Notes: generated by a model from the sequence alone, not told the origin. Shown: positions 17,140 through 26,590, counted from the first letter of the stretch. The stretch is 64,000 nt of DNA from Aliarcobacter sp. (GCA_028689025.1 JAQTXA010000002.1:62001-126000), one strand, 5' to 3'. Numbers and translations: made by a program.

Positions 17140-19509
17140 TTATTCTCGATTACAAATAATTGTATAAGCGCAATAAGTACAATTTGATTTATCTTCACAT
17201 TTTGAAAAAGAGATTTCATTTTTTGAAATCTCTTTCAATTCCTTAAATTTTTCACATAATAGTTCAAGTTTTTTATCAAGTGCAATTTCATTAATTAGCA
17301 AAGTATTATTCAAATCATAATAATAAGTCTCTATTTTATCTGTTTTATACAATTCATTCATTGCAAGATAATAAAATTCTAATTGAAAATCATCTGTTTT
17401 TTCATAGTTTTTTAAAGTATCAACACTTAATGAACTTGAAGTTTTGTAATCAATTACTTCATAAATATTCTCATATTTATCAATTCTATCAATCACCCCT
17501 CTTATTTTTATTCCTTCAAATTCACATTCAAAAGATTTTTCTAAAGCGATAATTTGTCTATGTTTTAATCTCTCTTTATCATATAAATAAAATTCATAAA
17601 GTTTCTTTTTCCATATCTCTAAATCCAAAATCAAAAAAGGATTTGAGCTTTTATATTTATTGAATAAATCTTCAATTTTTTCAAAACTAAATTCCTTTGA
17701 ATTTTCATCAGCTGTGTAATAATCTTCCAAAATTGAGTGAATAATATCTCCCAATTCATAAGCTTTTGGTTTTAGAGAAATTGTATGTTCTTTAATTTTT
17801 AAAATATTTTGTAAATAAAACTTTCTTTTACACTGTAAATATGTTCTAAATGAGGTTGCAGACCATCTAATTGAGGCCAAATCAATTTTATAAACTATCT
17901 CTTCATCAAAATGATTTATCTTGTGATTATCGTACAATATATGTTTGTAATAATTATCATTTGTATCAGTTTTTATGTGAGTATTAAATAACTCATTTGC
18001 AAATCTTGAGATTTGATTAGTATCTGAATTAACATAAGATATAAAGACATTTTTTGATGAACCAATTAATCTTTTATAATAATATTTTTGTAAAGATTCC
18101 CTATCAAATTGAGTTGGAAGATTTGAGAGTTGTTTTAGTTTTGTTGATAAAAATTTATCTTTTACTGATGTTTTTGGAATAAATGATTCATTAAAATCAC
18201 AAATAATAACTGTCTCAAAATTTACTACTCTTGTTTCAAGAACTCCTAAAACTGTAACTTTTCCTGAATTAACATCATCTAAAGTAATAGCAACTAATCT
18301 TTGTAAAAATATTTTATATACATCTTTTAATAAAATATTGTGATTTGATGAAAAAAGTATAATATTTAATTTATAAAGTAATTCATCATATTTCTCAAGT
18401 AATTCACTATTTTTTTCAAATGATTTTATAAAATCAGTAATTATTAAAAAAGTATCTATTGTGGCTTTTTTGTTCCATATTGTTTTTATACTTTTATCTA
18501 GGAATAACTTATCAATTTTGAAACAGTTTAAAAACTCAATATGTTTTATTTCATCTTCATTTAAATATGAATATATTGAATAAGCAACTTGGTATAAATA
18601 GGTATTCTTTATACTTTTTCCCATAGCATAATTAAAATATTTCTCATCATCAAAAAGTTGTAAACTTGTTGCAAAACTCTCATCAGGTAAAACTAAAGCA
18701 ATATCTTCTGGCTTTACACCATTTTGAATACATCTAGTTATTATGCTTTTTATATATGCAATTTGATTAAGTCTTGAAGAAAAACCTTTTAACTCAACAA
18801 AAGCCAAATCATTTAATATTTTTTCTTCTTCTAAAACTATTTTATTTGATAAATCGATTTTATATTTGTAATTTACTTTAATATCTAAATTAAGATTACT
18901 AAAAACTTCGAGGGATTTTTGATTATAAATATTTGAGTAAAATGAAATATTTAAATTTATAACTTTTGATATTTTTTCAACTATATCAAACTCAACTTTT
19001 GTAAAATAGCCTTCAAAATATAACTCAACATTCTCAAACTTCTTTAGAAAATTCTCATTTATTTTATAGTGATTTACAAGATTAATTCTGTCAACATAAG
19101 AGTTTTTTTCTAATATATCAATATAATTTTTCTTAATTGTTTGTAAAATTTGTAGATGTTCAAAATAGAAATCATAAGTATCAACATTTTGTATTTCACT
19201 GATTTCAACTTTTTCACTTGCGAGTTCTAAAAAGAATCTATATATGTAATCACTTTGTTTTAAGAATTTTGTAAAATTGTCTGAAATACCAAGTTTTTGA
19301 ATGTTTGTATCTTTTATGGCTTCATTTAAAAAAAGAACTCTTTGTTCTTCTTCACAATATTTCATATTGTCAAATAGAATAGATTTTTTAAAAAACTCAT
19401 CGATTGTAAGGATAAAAGGCAAAAGAGTATTACTACTCTTTTGCGAAGATATAAAGTTCCTAATTGCCCTAGATGTCGGGAAAATTAGAAGTTTTTTTTT
19501 AAATAGCAT
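17140..19509 (-). CDS. PD-(D/E)XK nuclease, AddB-like
   Basis: Probable AddB-type subunit of a helicase-nuclease for double-strand-break processing. The N-terminus reads KLLIFPTSRAIRNF, typical of the Campylobacterota AddB-like family; the central part is an inactivated helicase-like region. The C-terminal RecB-type nuclease core is GVIDRIDKY followed by EVIDYKT (D...ExK). The iron-sulfur staple is visible as CKRKFYL plus the terminal CEDKSNCTYCAYTIIC. I place the start at the ATG at 19509 (789 residues), which overlaps the preceding FixH-like gene by 11 bases; a TTG at 19545 would overlap by 47. No addA gene lies beside it. Confidence 0.78.
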   Translation of the reverse strand: MLFKKKLLIFPTSRAIRNFISSQKSSNTLLPFILTIDEFFKKSILFDNMKYCEEEQRVLFLNEAIKDTNIQKLGISDNFTKFLKQSDYIYRFFLELASEKVEISEIQNVDTYDFYFEHLQILQTIKKNYIDILEKNSYVDRINLVNHYKINENFLKKFENVELYFEGYFTKVEFDIVEKISKVINLNISFYSNIYNQKSLEVFSNLNLDIKVNYKYKIDLSNKIVLEEEKILNDLAFVELKGFSSRLNQIAYIKSIITRCIQNGVKPEDIALVLPDESFATSLQLFDDEKYFNYAMGKSIKNTYLYQVAYSIYSYLNEDEIKHIEFLNCFKIDKLFLDKSIKTIWNKKATIDTFLIITDFIKSFEKNSELLEKYDELLYKLNIILFSSNHNILLKDVYKIFLQRLVAITLDDVNSGKVTVLGVLETRVVNFETVIICDFNESFIPKTSVKDKFLSTKLKQLSNLPTQFDRESLQKYYYKRLIGSSKNVFISYVNSDTNQISRFANELFNTHIKTDTNDNYYKHILYDNHKINHFDEEIVYKIDLASIRWSATSFRTYLQCKRKFYLQNILKIKEHTISLKPKAYELGDIIHSILEDYYTADENSKEFSFEKIEDLFNKYKSSNPFLILDLEIWKKKLYEFYLYDKERLKHRQIIALEKSFECEFEGIKIRGVIDRIDKYENIYEVIDYKTSSSLSVDTLKNYEKTDDFQLEFYYLAMNELYKTDKIETYYYDLNNTLLINEIALDKKLELLCEKFKELKEISKNEISFSKCEDKSNCTYCAYTIICNRE

Positions 19510-20056
19510 TTGTTCTGATATAGATATAGCCAATAATTCCATCAACTGTAAAACTACCTGTTATAATCCAGTTTGTTTCATCTTTTAACTCAAATGTTGA
19601 ATTAAAAGTTTTATCATTATTTTTAAATTGTTCATTTTTTAATATTAAATCAGCATCAGCTGAAATAGATTTAGATACTTCTAACTCAATATTAATATCT
19701 TTTTTTTCTTTTGTAATTTTATCTATTACAATAATATTTAAACTATTATTCCCAACTTTTAAAATATCTTTATGTTGAGAATATTTTTCCATTACTCTTT
19801 GAGAATATTTAATATCATCTGTAGTTAAATCAAATTTCTTATCATTTAAATCTAATACAAAATCATATTTAGATAAGAATCTCTCATTCGAGATCATCAT
19901 GTCATTATAGTTTGCATCAACATCTTGATATTTTTTCATAAAACTTTTATCTTCAATTACAGGAACACTTACAGCACTTCTAACAGTCCAAACAATCATT
20001 GAAAATACAAAACTAAATATTGCAATGAAAAACAAAGGCCAATAATTTCTTTTCAT
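19499..20056 (-). CDS. FixH-like protein of the cbb3 oxidase cluster
   Basis: A 185-residue membrane protein with one N-terminal membrane segment (YWPLFFIAIFSFVFSMIVW) and an exposed beta-rich remainder. The layout and position downstream of ccoNOQP match the FixH/CcoH-type assembly or stability factors of cbb3 oxidases in this phylum. The first part (to about residue 70) fits better than the longer tail. It ends inside the start region of the addB-like gene, so translation of the two may be coupled. Confidence 0.68.
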   Translation of the reverse strand: MKRNYWPLFFIAIFSFVFSMIVWTVRSAVSVPVIEDKSFMKKYQDVDANYNDMMISNERFLSKYDFVLDLNDKKFDLTTDDIKYSQRVMEKYSQHKDILKVGNNSLNIIVIDKITKEKKDINIELEVSKSISADADLILKNEQFKNNDKTFNSTFELKDETNWIITGSFTVDGIIGYIYIRTNAI

Positions 20057-20060
20057 AATA

Positions 20061-20690
20061 CTACTTTCTTTTTCTTAATATGGCGTAAGTATAGGCTAAT
20101 AATCCAAAAACAACAATTGTATACATTAAAACTCGCCAAATTGTACTAGAAATTTTTCCTTCATTTCCTATACTACTCTCTAATTTGATTTTTTTCGATT
20201 CAGCTATTGTATCAGCTATTGCAGCATATCCATTTAAAGAAGCAGCACTAACTTTTGCAAAAAGTGTATTTTTATCATTAGAAGCTAATAAAGGAACAAC
20301 ATATCCATCTAAAATATCATTTTTATCCAACACATTTTTAAACTCATCACTAAATAATAAATTAACATGTGTTTCTTCAACAGATATACTAAGAAGTACA
20401 TAAGGTTTTTCTAGTGATGATATTATTTGATTTTCATTATTTCTTATGAAATCAATTTTATCTTTTGTAGTAATATTTTCATCTAATCCTAAAGTAGATT
20501 TTGCATAAATGTATATATTAACACCTAATTTAGATTTAGTTTCAGCACCGATTTGATTTATTTTTTCTTTGGCTCTATCATCTATTAATTTATCATCATT
20601 TAATATATAATTTTGAGCACTTAAGTTTTGGCAGAAAAAAAATAGAAGTGATATTATCACTCCTATTTTCATAAAGTTTATTTTTTTCAT
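20061..20690 (-). CDS. TPM-domain membrane protein in the cco cluster
   Basis: A 209-residue protein with a signal peptide ending LSAQ, an extracytoplasmic alpha/beta domain resembling the TPM (Psb32/YgcG) fold (LIDDRAKEKINQIGAETKSKLGVNIYIYAKSTL...), and a single C-terminal membrane helix ending with basic YAILRKRK. Its ATG follows immediately after the stop of the 30-residue peptide gene, so it is part of the ccoNOQP transcript. Other TPM proteins act in assembly or repair of membrane complexes; a role in cbb3 oxidase biogenesis is inferred from context only. Confidence 0.62.
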   Translation of the reverse strand: MKKINFMKIGVIISLLFFFCQNLSAQNYILNDDKLIDDRAKEKINQIGAETKSKLGVNIYIYAKSTLGLDENITTKDKIDFIRNNENQIISSLEKPYVLLSISVEETHVNLLFSDEFKNVLDKNDILDGYVVPLLASNDKNTLFAKVSAASLNGYAAIADTIAESKKIKLESSIGNEGKISSTIWRVLMYTIVVFGLLAYTYAILRKRK

Positions 20691-20783
20691 TTATCCAACA
20701 AACACTTTTGTTGCATCAAAGAAACCATAATATGCTGTCATTACAGCCGCTACAACAAGTAAAATACCAATAATTTTTTCCAT
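20691..20783 (-). CDS. 30-residue membrane peptide in the cco cluster
   Basis: A short gene of 31 codons including the stop. It has a good ribosome-binding site (AAGGGG, about 6 nt before the ATG) and encodes one hydrophobic helix (IIGILLVVAAVMTAYYGFF) with a short polar tail DATKVFVG. Its stop abuts the start of the TPM-domain gene and its start is 10 bases after the DUF4006 stop, so spacing argues it is real. It resembles single-helix accessory subunits such as CcoM or CcoQ-type peptides in size and topology, but I do not recognise the family. Confidence 0.68.
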   Translation of the reverse strand: MEKIIGILLVVAAVMTAYYGFFDATKVFVG

Positions 20784-20793
20784 ATCTTACCCC

Positions 20794-21036
20794 TTATTTA
20801 CCAGAACCAACAAGTTGATACTGTTTATAATTTTCAGAACTATTCATTTTTATTGCATTTAAATCTTGATTGATTTTATAAAAATTACTAGCCTCTTTTT
20901 GTTGTACAATTAATGCATTAAATACTAAAAATCCAAGGATTGATAATAATAATACAACTGCAACTAACATACCTGTAATACCATTTAATTTAAAGATTCC
21001 TCTTTCATTTTCATTCATTTGTGTATTTCCAGCCAT
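20794..21036 (-). CDS. DUF4006 family membrane protein
   Basis: An 80-residue protein with one membrane helix (residues about 23-45) and the FKLNGITGMLVAVVLLLSILGFL core of the DUF4006 family. This family is found beside ccoP in Campylobacterota. Function is unknown; single-helix topology and constant position suggest an accessory subunit or assembly factor of the cbb3 oxidase. It lies 1 base after the ccoP stop. Confidence 0.85.
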   Translation of the reverse strand: MAGNTQMNENERGIFKLNGITGMLVAVVLLLSILGFLVFNALIVQQKEASNFYKINQDLNAIKMNSSENYKQYQLVGSGK

Positions 21037-21037
21037 C

Positions 21038-21928
21038 TTACTCTCCTATACTTCTTAAGTATGTAGCTAATGCTTTTTCTTGTGTATCATTTAATCTACC
21101 ATCAAAGCTTGGCATAGATCCAATAGAACCTTTTTTACCATTTTTTAGAACAGCCATTACTAAAGCATCATCATAAGCTCTGATATTTGGAGCAACTGCT
21201 TCCATACCTTTTCCATCATCACCATGACAACCAGCACAAGTAGCAAATGAAGCAGGTTGAGTACCTTTAAATCCACCAGCAACATAATCAGCAACTGCAT
21301 TAATATCTGCATCATCTGTTAACATCATTGGAGGCATTCCAGCTGGATAAACAGTAACTAAATTATTTGCACCATTTTTAATAGTATAAACAACTTGCTC
21401 TTTAGAAATTCTTTTTGTTAAATTGTGAGCTTTCCCACCAATTCCCTCAGCATCTACACCATGACAAGGTGCACATTGTACTAAGAAAGTTGATTGACCC
21501 ATAGCTTTAAGAGTCTCATCTGATGGATTCTCCCATTTTTTCTCAAATTTAGCATTGTATTCTAAAGTCTCTTCATTCCATTGACCAACTTGTGAAAATC
21601 CATTAATTGGATAACCAACAGTAAAATACCAGAACATCCAAATAATTGTTCCAATAAATGCTAAAGCCCAACCAGTTGGAACAGCATTTTTATACTCACC
21701 AATTCCGTCCCATTTCTCTTCAGCTAAATCACCGCTTGCAGTATCATTTTTCATTTGATTAACATATTTTAATACAACAAATACTGAAATTGTAATAATA
21801 GCAACCGCACCCAGCATTGCTAAGCTGTTAATATAATCATCACCATTAAAAGCATCACCTGCTGCAAAGTAAGTTCCTGCTAATAAAGCGATGATAAGAA
21901 TTATTCCACCTATAACCATAGACTTCAT
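21038..21928 (-). CDS. ccoP: cbb3 oxidase subunit III, di-haem cytochrome c
   Basis: CcoP delivers electrons to CcoO in the proton-pumping high-affinity cbb3 oxidase. The 296-residue protein has two N-terminal membrane segments (about 5-25 and 35-52), a third hydrophobic stretch near residues 85-105, and two periplasmic c-type haem sites, CAPCHGVDAEG and CAGCHGDDGKG. Methionine ligands fit AGMPPMM and GSMPSF. It lies directly after ccoQ. Confidence 0.95.
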   Translation of the reverse strand: MKSMVIGGIILIIALLAGTYFAAGDAFNGDDYINSLAMLGAVAIITISVFVVLKYVNQMKNDTASGDLAEEKWDGIGEYKNAVPTGWALAFIGTIIWMFWYFTVGYPINGFSQVGQWNEETLEYNAKFEKKWENPSDETLKAMGQSTFLVQCAPCHGVDAEGIGGKAHNLTKRISKEQVVYTIKNGANNLVTVYPAGMPPMMLTDDADINAVADYVAGGFKGTQPASFATCAGCHGDDGKGMEAVAPNIRAYDDALVMAVLKNGKKGSIGSMPSFDGRLNDTQEKALATYLRSIGE

Positions 21929-21929
21929 C

Positions 21930-22154
21930 TTATTTCTCCTTATTATCTATATCTTTATCATTTTTTCTTTCTTCAAGAGGAGTCGAAACACTTGAATCAT
22001 CATGCACAAGTTTTGAATATTTTTCAAAATCTCGCTCCCCTGTCTTATCCCTTTTATAAATAGAATAAGCATAAGAGTAAAATATGACAAATATTGCCAA
22101 AATCAAAAAGAATTTAGCATATCCTTGCAACGTTAAAAGTGTTTCATAATCCAT
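21930..22154 (-). CDS. ccoQ: cbb3 oxidase subunit CcoQ
   Basis: A 74-residue single-helix protein (YAKFFLILAIFVIFYSYAYSIY) with a charged cytoplasmic tail that contains the KRDKTGERDFEKY segment. CcoQ stabilises the cbb3 complex. The call rests on size, topology and position between ccoO and ccoP. It lies 8 bases after the ccoO stop. Confidence 0.88.
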   Translation of the reverse strand: MDYETLLTLQGYAKFFLILAIFVIFYSYAYSIYKRDKTGERDFEKYSKLVHDDSSVSTPLEERKNDKDIDNKEK

Positions 22155-22162
22155 AACAACCT

Positions 22163-22846
22163 CTATTTTAAAGAATTTAAATATGCAATTAATGCAACTA
22201 TTTCAGGAATTTGACCATTTGCAACATCAGCTTTAATAGCTTCGTTTTTCATTCCAGCCGCTATTACTTTTGCATCTTCTTTTGCTTTTGCAATTGCAGT
22301 ATCATAATCACCTAACTCAACATCAATTTTTCCATCACCATTTAAATCTTGATCATATGGTGTAGCAAATACTGTTTTAACAGTATACGCTTCTGCATAT
22401 GCTGTATCTAAATCAGCTTTTTTTGTAAATTGGTGTTTATACGATGGCATAATACTTCCAGGAACAACAGCTGATGGCTCAAACATATGGTTCTCATGCC
22501 AATCTGTAGTTCTGTAATTTCCAACTCTCATTAAATCTGGACCTGTTCTTTTTGATCCCCATAAAAATGGTCTATCATAAGCATACTCACCAGATAATGA
22601 ATACATACCATATCTATCAGTTTCTGATTTAAATGGTCTAATTAATTGTGAGTGACAAGCATTACAAGAATCTTTAATATAAACTTGTCTTCCCGCTAAT
22701 TCTAAAACACTGTATGGTTTTGTACCAACAGATGGTCTACTTTGTTTTGCAAAATCTGGAATAACTTCAACTATACCTGCAAATGAAATAAATAAAAATA
22801 CTAGTACCGCAAAGAAAAACGGTCTTTGTTCAAACCAATGAAACAT
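22163..22846 (-). CDS. ccoO: cbb3 oxidase subunit II, mono-haem cytochrome c
   Basis: CcoO passes electrons from CcoP to the CcoN active site. One N-terminal membrane anchor (FFFAVLVFLFISFAGIVEVIP) is followed by the haem site CNACHSQLIRPF and the family segments YSLSGEYAYDRPFLWGSKRTG and GPDLMRVG. The methionine ligand fits GSIMPSYKH. The 227-residue length is normal. The gene lies 14 bases after ccoN. Confidence 0.96.
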   Translation of the reverse strand: MFHWFEQRPFFFAVLVFLFISFAGIVEVIPDFAKQSRPSVGTKPYSVLELAGRQVYIKDSCNACHSQLIRPFKSETDRYGMYSLSGEYAYDRPFLWGSKRTGPDLMRVGNYRTTDWHENHMFEPSAVVPGSIMPSYKHQFTKKADLDTAYAEAYTVKTVFATPYDQDLNGDGKIDVELGDYDTAIAKAKEDAKVIAAGMKNEAIKADVANGQIPEIVALIAYLNSLK

Positions 22847-22860
22847 AATTTCTCCTTTTC

Positions 22861-24330
22861 TTACGCAGCTACTGGTGTAGCATTTACAGGTTCTTTATCA
22901 AGTACTCTTCCACATCTAATAGTTTTATAAATATTAAATGCAAACATAAAGAATCCGATTAGGTATAGCAACCCACCAACAGCTCTAATTGTATAATATG
23001 GATGTAATACAGTAACTGTATCAATAAATGAGTAAACTAATGAACCATATTCATCGTAAGCTCTCCACATCATACCTTGTGTAATTCCAGCAATCCACAT
23101 TGAAGTAAAGTATAAAACGATACCTGTAGTTTGTAACCAGAATTGTGTATCCATTAATGATTTAGAGTAAATTTCTCTTTTATACATTCTTGGAACCATA
23201 TGGAATAATGCAGCCATAATCATAAATACAACCCATCCTAAAACACCATCATGTACATGTCCTGGAATCCAGTCAGTAAAGTGTGCAATAGCATTTACAG
23301 ATTTGATAGCTTGAATTGGTCCTTCAATAGTTGATAACATATAGAAAGTTGAAGCTAATACCATAAATTTAATTAGTGTATTTGTTTGTAATTGTTGCCA
23401 CTCACCCTTCATTGTTAAAAGCATATTAATAGCTGATCCCCATGATGGTAAAATTAAAACAACTGACATAACTGAACCCATTGTTTGCATCCAGTCTGGA
23501 ACAGTTGAATAAATAAGGTGGTGTCCACCAGCCCATAAATAAACAAATAATAATCCCCAGAATGCTAAGATAGAAAGTTTATAAGAATAAACATTTTGTC
23601 CTGATTCTTTTGGCAAGAAATAATAAATCATAGCAATAATAGGAGTTGTGAAAACGAATGCAACAGCATTGTGCCCATACCACCATTGAACTAGTGCATC
23701 ATTTGTACCTGAATACATAGAAACAGAGTGAATCCATGAACCATAACCTGAAACTAAAGCCGTTGGAACTTCCATATTATTAAATAAATATAACATTGCA
23801 ACTGCGATAAATGTAGCAATAAAATACCATAATGAAATATATAGAGTTCTTTCTCTTCTAATTCCAATTAATCCAAAAATTGAAATACCCCATAAAACCC
23901 ACCAAACAACAACTAAGATATCTAATGGCCACTCTAATTCAGCATATTCTTTTGATGTTGTAATACCCATAAATAGCGTAACAACGGCAAGAAGAATAGT
24001 AATGAAATATAAAGCAAAGTGTAATTTAGCAATTGCCATTAAAAAAGGTGACTCTTTTAATGAAACTTTTAAAACTCTTTGCGAGATATAATACCATGCT
24101 GCAAAAATACCACTTAGAGCAAAACCAAAAGCAACACCATTAGTGTGTAAAGGTCTTAATCTACTAAATGTACCATATTCCCCAGCTAAATTATTTAACT
24201 GTGGAAACGCCAATTGAAACGCAAGTACAACACCAATTGTCATACCTATGATACCAAACAAAATTGTTGCAAATGTAAACGCTTTTGCAACTGAGTAATC
24301 GTACTCAATTTGTGCACCGTTTTGCATCAA
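22861..24330 (-). CDS. ccoN: cbb3 oxidase catalytic subunit I
   Basis: Catalytic haem-copper subunit that reduces oxygen to water with high affinity. The 489-residue protein has about 12 membrane helices. Metal ligands are visible as RPLHTNGVAFG (low-spin haem His), QWWYGHNAV with the cross-linked His-Tyr region (CuB), GGHHLIYS (CuB histidines) and WIPGHVHDGVLGW (haem b3/b His pair). It heads the nine-gene minus-strand unit and has a strong GGAGGAG-type ribosome-binding site. Confidence 0.97.
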   Translation of the reverse strand: MMQNGAQIEYDYSVAKAFTFATILFGIIGMTIGVVLAFQLAFPQLNNLAGEYGTFSRLRPLHTNGVAFGFALSGIFAAWYYISQRVLKVSLKESPFLMAIAKLHFALYFITILLAVVTLFMGITTSKEYAELEWPLDILVVVWWVLWGISIFGLIGIRRERTLYISLWYFIATFIAVAMLYLFNNMEVPTALVSGYGSWIHSVSMYSGTNDALVQWWYGHNAVAFVFTTPIIAMIYYFLPKESGQNVYSYKLSILAFWGLLFVYLWAGGHHLIYSTVPDWMQTMGSVMSVVLILPSWGSAINMLLTMKGEWQQLQTNTLIKFMVLASTFYMLSTIEGPIQAIKSVNAIAHFTDWIPGHVHDGVLGWVVFMIMAALFHMVPRMYKREIYSKSLMDTQFWLQTTGIVLYFTSMWIAGITQGMMWRAYDEYGSLVYSFIDTVTVLHPYYTIRAVGGLLYLIGFFMFAFNIYKTIRCGRVLDKEPVNATPVAA

Positions 24331-24375
24331 TCTCCTCCTACTAATTTTATATACAAGTCACAAAAATGTCACTCA
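24331..24375 (-). promoter_or_regulatory. Candidate ccoN promoter region with direct repeats
   Basis: Read on the minus strand, TGTATATAAAAT gives an extended -10 about 20-30 bases before the ccoN ATG. Directly upstream are two GTGAC repeats spaced 11 bases start to start (plus-strand positions 24357-24361 and 24368-24372), one helical turn apart. Such tandem repeats are typical of response-regulator binding; which regulator is unknown. Confidence 0.4.
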
Positions 24376-24471
24376 TTGCGGTAATCATAGCTAAGCAAAA
24401 CTTAAAATCAACAAAAAAATTAACGAATAATTAACAAATAAAATACTATTTTTATTATAATTTGTACTTAT

Positions 24472-24498
24472 AAAACAAGATACTTTATATCTTATTTT
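24472..24498 (-). terminator. Terminator after smpB
   Basis: A hairpin with AAGATA/TATCTT core arms, a 5-nt loop and outer A-T pairs spans the smpB stop region and, on the minus strand, is followed by TTTTATAAG. It separates the helicase-truB-ispE-smpB unit from the cco operon downstream. Confidence 0.55.
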
Positions 24499-24968
24499 AT
24501 GCCTTTTAGTATTTGTTGAGTCTCTCTTTGCATAGTTTTTGCTTTAAGATCTTCTCTTTTATCATGGAGTTTTTTACCTTGAGCTGTTGCTACTTCAACC
24601 TTTATCATATTTTTGTCATTAAAATATAATTTTGTGGCAATTAAAGTTATTCCATCTTTTGTAACTTTTGCATATAGTTTTGCAATTTGTTTTGCGTGTA
24701 AAAGAAGTTTTCTGTCTTTTTTTTCATCTGGTCTATATGTAGTATGAGTTGTACTTAAATGTGAAATATGCATATTTAAAATGAAAACTTCACCTTTTAT
24801 TATTCTTACAAATGAATCTTTTAAATTAATTCTTCCATCTCTAATAGCTTTTACTTCACTACCTTCAAGCATAATTCCAGCTTCTAAAGTTTCTAAAATT
24901 GTAAAATCATGGAATGCTTTTCTATTTTTAAAAACTAAATTTCTTTTTGTATCTTTATTATTTGCCAT
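24492..24968 (-). CDS. smpB: SsrA-binding protein SmpB
   Basis: SmpB carries tmRNA to stalled ribosomes for trans-translation. The 158-residue protein has the family core [44 protein letters not shown] and the C-terminal basic tail [23 protein letters not shown] that enters the decoding channel. It overlaps ispE by 11 bases. The ssrA gene itself is not visible in this window. Confidence 0.97.
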   Translation of the reverse strand: MANNKDTKRNLVFKNRKAFHDFTILETLEAGIMLEGSEVKAIRDGRINLKDSFVRIIKGEVFILNMHISHLSTTHTTYRPDEKKDRKLLLHAKQIAKLYAKVTKDGITLIATKLYFNDKNMIKVEVATAQGKKLHDKREDLKAKTMQRETQQILKGIK

Positions 24969-25731
24969 TGTTTACCTTAAAAAATGAACTTCCACTTCCA
25001 CTAAAATACCAACCATCTTTTGCATACTCTTTTAATTCAGAATATACACTAATTGCTGGTTCAAATAGATCATTAGCCTCTTTTATATCAAAATTATTTA
25101 AAATTTCAGTTGATTTCATTTTTAATAATTTATTTGCATCATCATTCGAAATTTGTTTATAAAAATTTTCTCTAAAAACTTTAAAAATTTCACCAGTATT
25201 ACACTTAATTTTAGGGGTTACTGTTTCTATATCTAATATCTCTTCATCAAACTTTTCAACTATTTCTCCAATTCCAGTTACATTTGCACTATCATATTCA
25301 TAAACAAAAAAAGGAACATCAGCACCAATATTCACGGCAATCTTGCATAATTCATCTTTTGATAAATTCAGATTACAATATTTATTAGTCATTATCAAAA
25401 ATGTTGCAGCATTTGAACTTCCACCACCAAGCCCTGCAAACTCTGGAATATTCTTTTCTATCTTTACACTATAATTTCTAAAAAACTCTTCAACTCCATC
25501 ATATTTTTCTAATAATTTGTATGCTTTATATACAGTATTTGTTTCCATTTTGCAACCAAAACTTCCTATAATGTCAAAAGCTTTCCTGCTAGATTTAATA
25601 AATGAGACAGTGTCATATAAACTATGTACTCTAACAAACCTTGATACAAGTTCATGATACGAGTCTCTTTTGTTTGATATTTTTAAAAAAATATTAACTT
25701 TTGCATAAGATTTTTCACTCATTTCATTCAT
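24958..25731 (-). CDS. ispE: 4-diphosphocytidyl-2-C-methyl-D-erythritol kinase
   Basis: GHMP-family kinase of the MEP isoprenoid pathway. Visible motifs are [11 protein letters not shown] at the N-terminus, the ATP loop [17 protein letters not shown], and the C-terminal FSGSGSSFF. At 257 residues it is slightly short, as in other Campylobacterota. It overlaps truB by 4 bases (ATGA). dxs, another enzyme of the pathway, is at 55.9 kb. Confidence 0.93.
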   Translation of the reverse strand: MNEMSEKSYAKVNIFLKISNKRDSYHELVSRFVRVHSLYDTVSFIKSSRKAFDIIGSFGCKMETNTVYKAYKLLEKYDGVEEFFRNYSVKIEKNIPEFAGLGGGSSNAATFLIMTNKYCNLNLSKDELCKIAVNIGADVPFFVYEYDSANVTGIGEIVEKFDEEILDIETVTPKIKCNTGEIFKVFRENFYKQISNDDANKLLKMKSTEILNNFDIKEANDLFEPAISVYSELKEYAKDGWYFSGSGSSFFKVNNGK

Positions 25732-26579
25732 ACTTTTAGTACCTTATTTAATAAGTATTTCACATCCCTATCTTCAATTTCTATAATACTAAAAAATTTA
25801 TCTGTAATAATCAAATATTTTCCATTCTCTTTTTTTTCTAAATAATCTACTGAAATTCTTTTTCCTGTATTTAGCCATTCTATCGTACCAAAATAGTTAT
25901 TTATTGGTAAATCTATATAATCAAGGGGATTTAAATCTTTTTCATTATCAAAGAAAAATGCACCCTCATTTATTCTCTCTAAATACGACAATGTCCCTAC
26001 TGTATTTAGTTTTTCTAATAATATTTGAGCAAATGATCTAATGTAAGAACCTTCACTAACAGTTGTTTCAAATGTGATAAAAGGATGTCTATATGATATA
26101 AATTTTGTATCATAAATATTCATTTTACATTTATCAAGTTCTACATCATGTCCTTGTCTTGCTAACTCATACGCTCGTACACCACCAATTTTTTTTGCAG
26201 AAAATTTTGGTGGAACATATTCAAGTTCACCAACTAATGAATTTAATTGAGATTTTATATCTTCCTCATTAATTCTTTCAACTAAATCTACACTTATTAC
26301 TTTTTCAATGTCAAAAGATTCCGATTGAGCACCTAACCAAATAACCGCTCTATATGTTTTTGGAGTTTTTTTTAGATATTTAAAAAGTTTAGAGTATTGA
26401 CCAAAGGCAACAATCAAACATCCTTTTGCAAAAGGGTCAAGAGTTCCACTAAAGCCGGCTTTTTTATTTTTATATTTTTTCTTAATTTTTGTTAAATAAA
26501 AATTTGAACTAATAAACAGAGGTTTATTTACTACTATCAATTTATTGATTGATTCTTTATCATAAAATCTTTTTTGCAA
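25728..26579 (-). CDS. truB: tRNA pseudouridine(55) synthase TruB
   Basis: TruB makes pseudouridine 55 in the T-loop of tRNAs. The catalytic Asp is in KAGFSGTLDPFAKGCLIVAFG. Other family segments are KTYRAVIWLGAQSESFD, PPKFSAKKIGGVRAYELAR and VSEGSYIRSFAQ. The length of 283 residues is normal. The start is TTG, 11 bases after the helicase stop. It does not follow rbfA as in many bacteria but is linked here to ispE and smpB. Confidence 0.93.
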   Translation of the reverse strand: MQKRFYDKESINKLIVVNKPLFISSNFYLTKIKKKYKNKKAGFSGTLDPFAKGCLIVAFGQYSKLFKYLKKTPKTYRAVIWLGAQSESFDIEKVISVDLVERINEEDIKSQLNSLVGELEYVPPKFSAKKIGGVRAYELARQGHDVELDKCKMNIYDTKFISYRHPFITFETTVSEGSYIRSFAQILLEKLNTVGTLSYLERINEGAFFFDNEKDLNPLDYIDLPINNYFGTIEWLNTGKRISVDYLEKKENGKYLIITDKFFSIIEIEDRDVKYLLNKVLKV

Positions 26580-26590
26580 GTTTAATCCAA

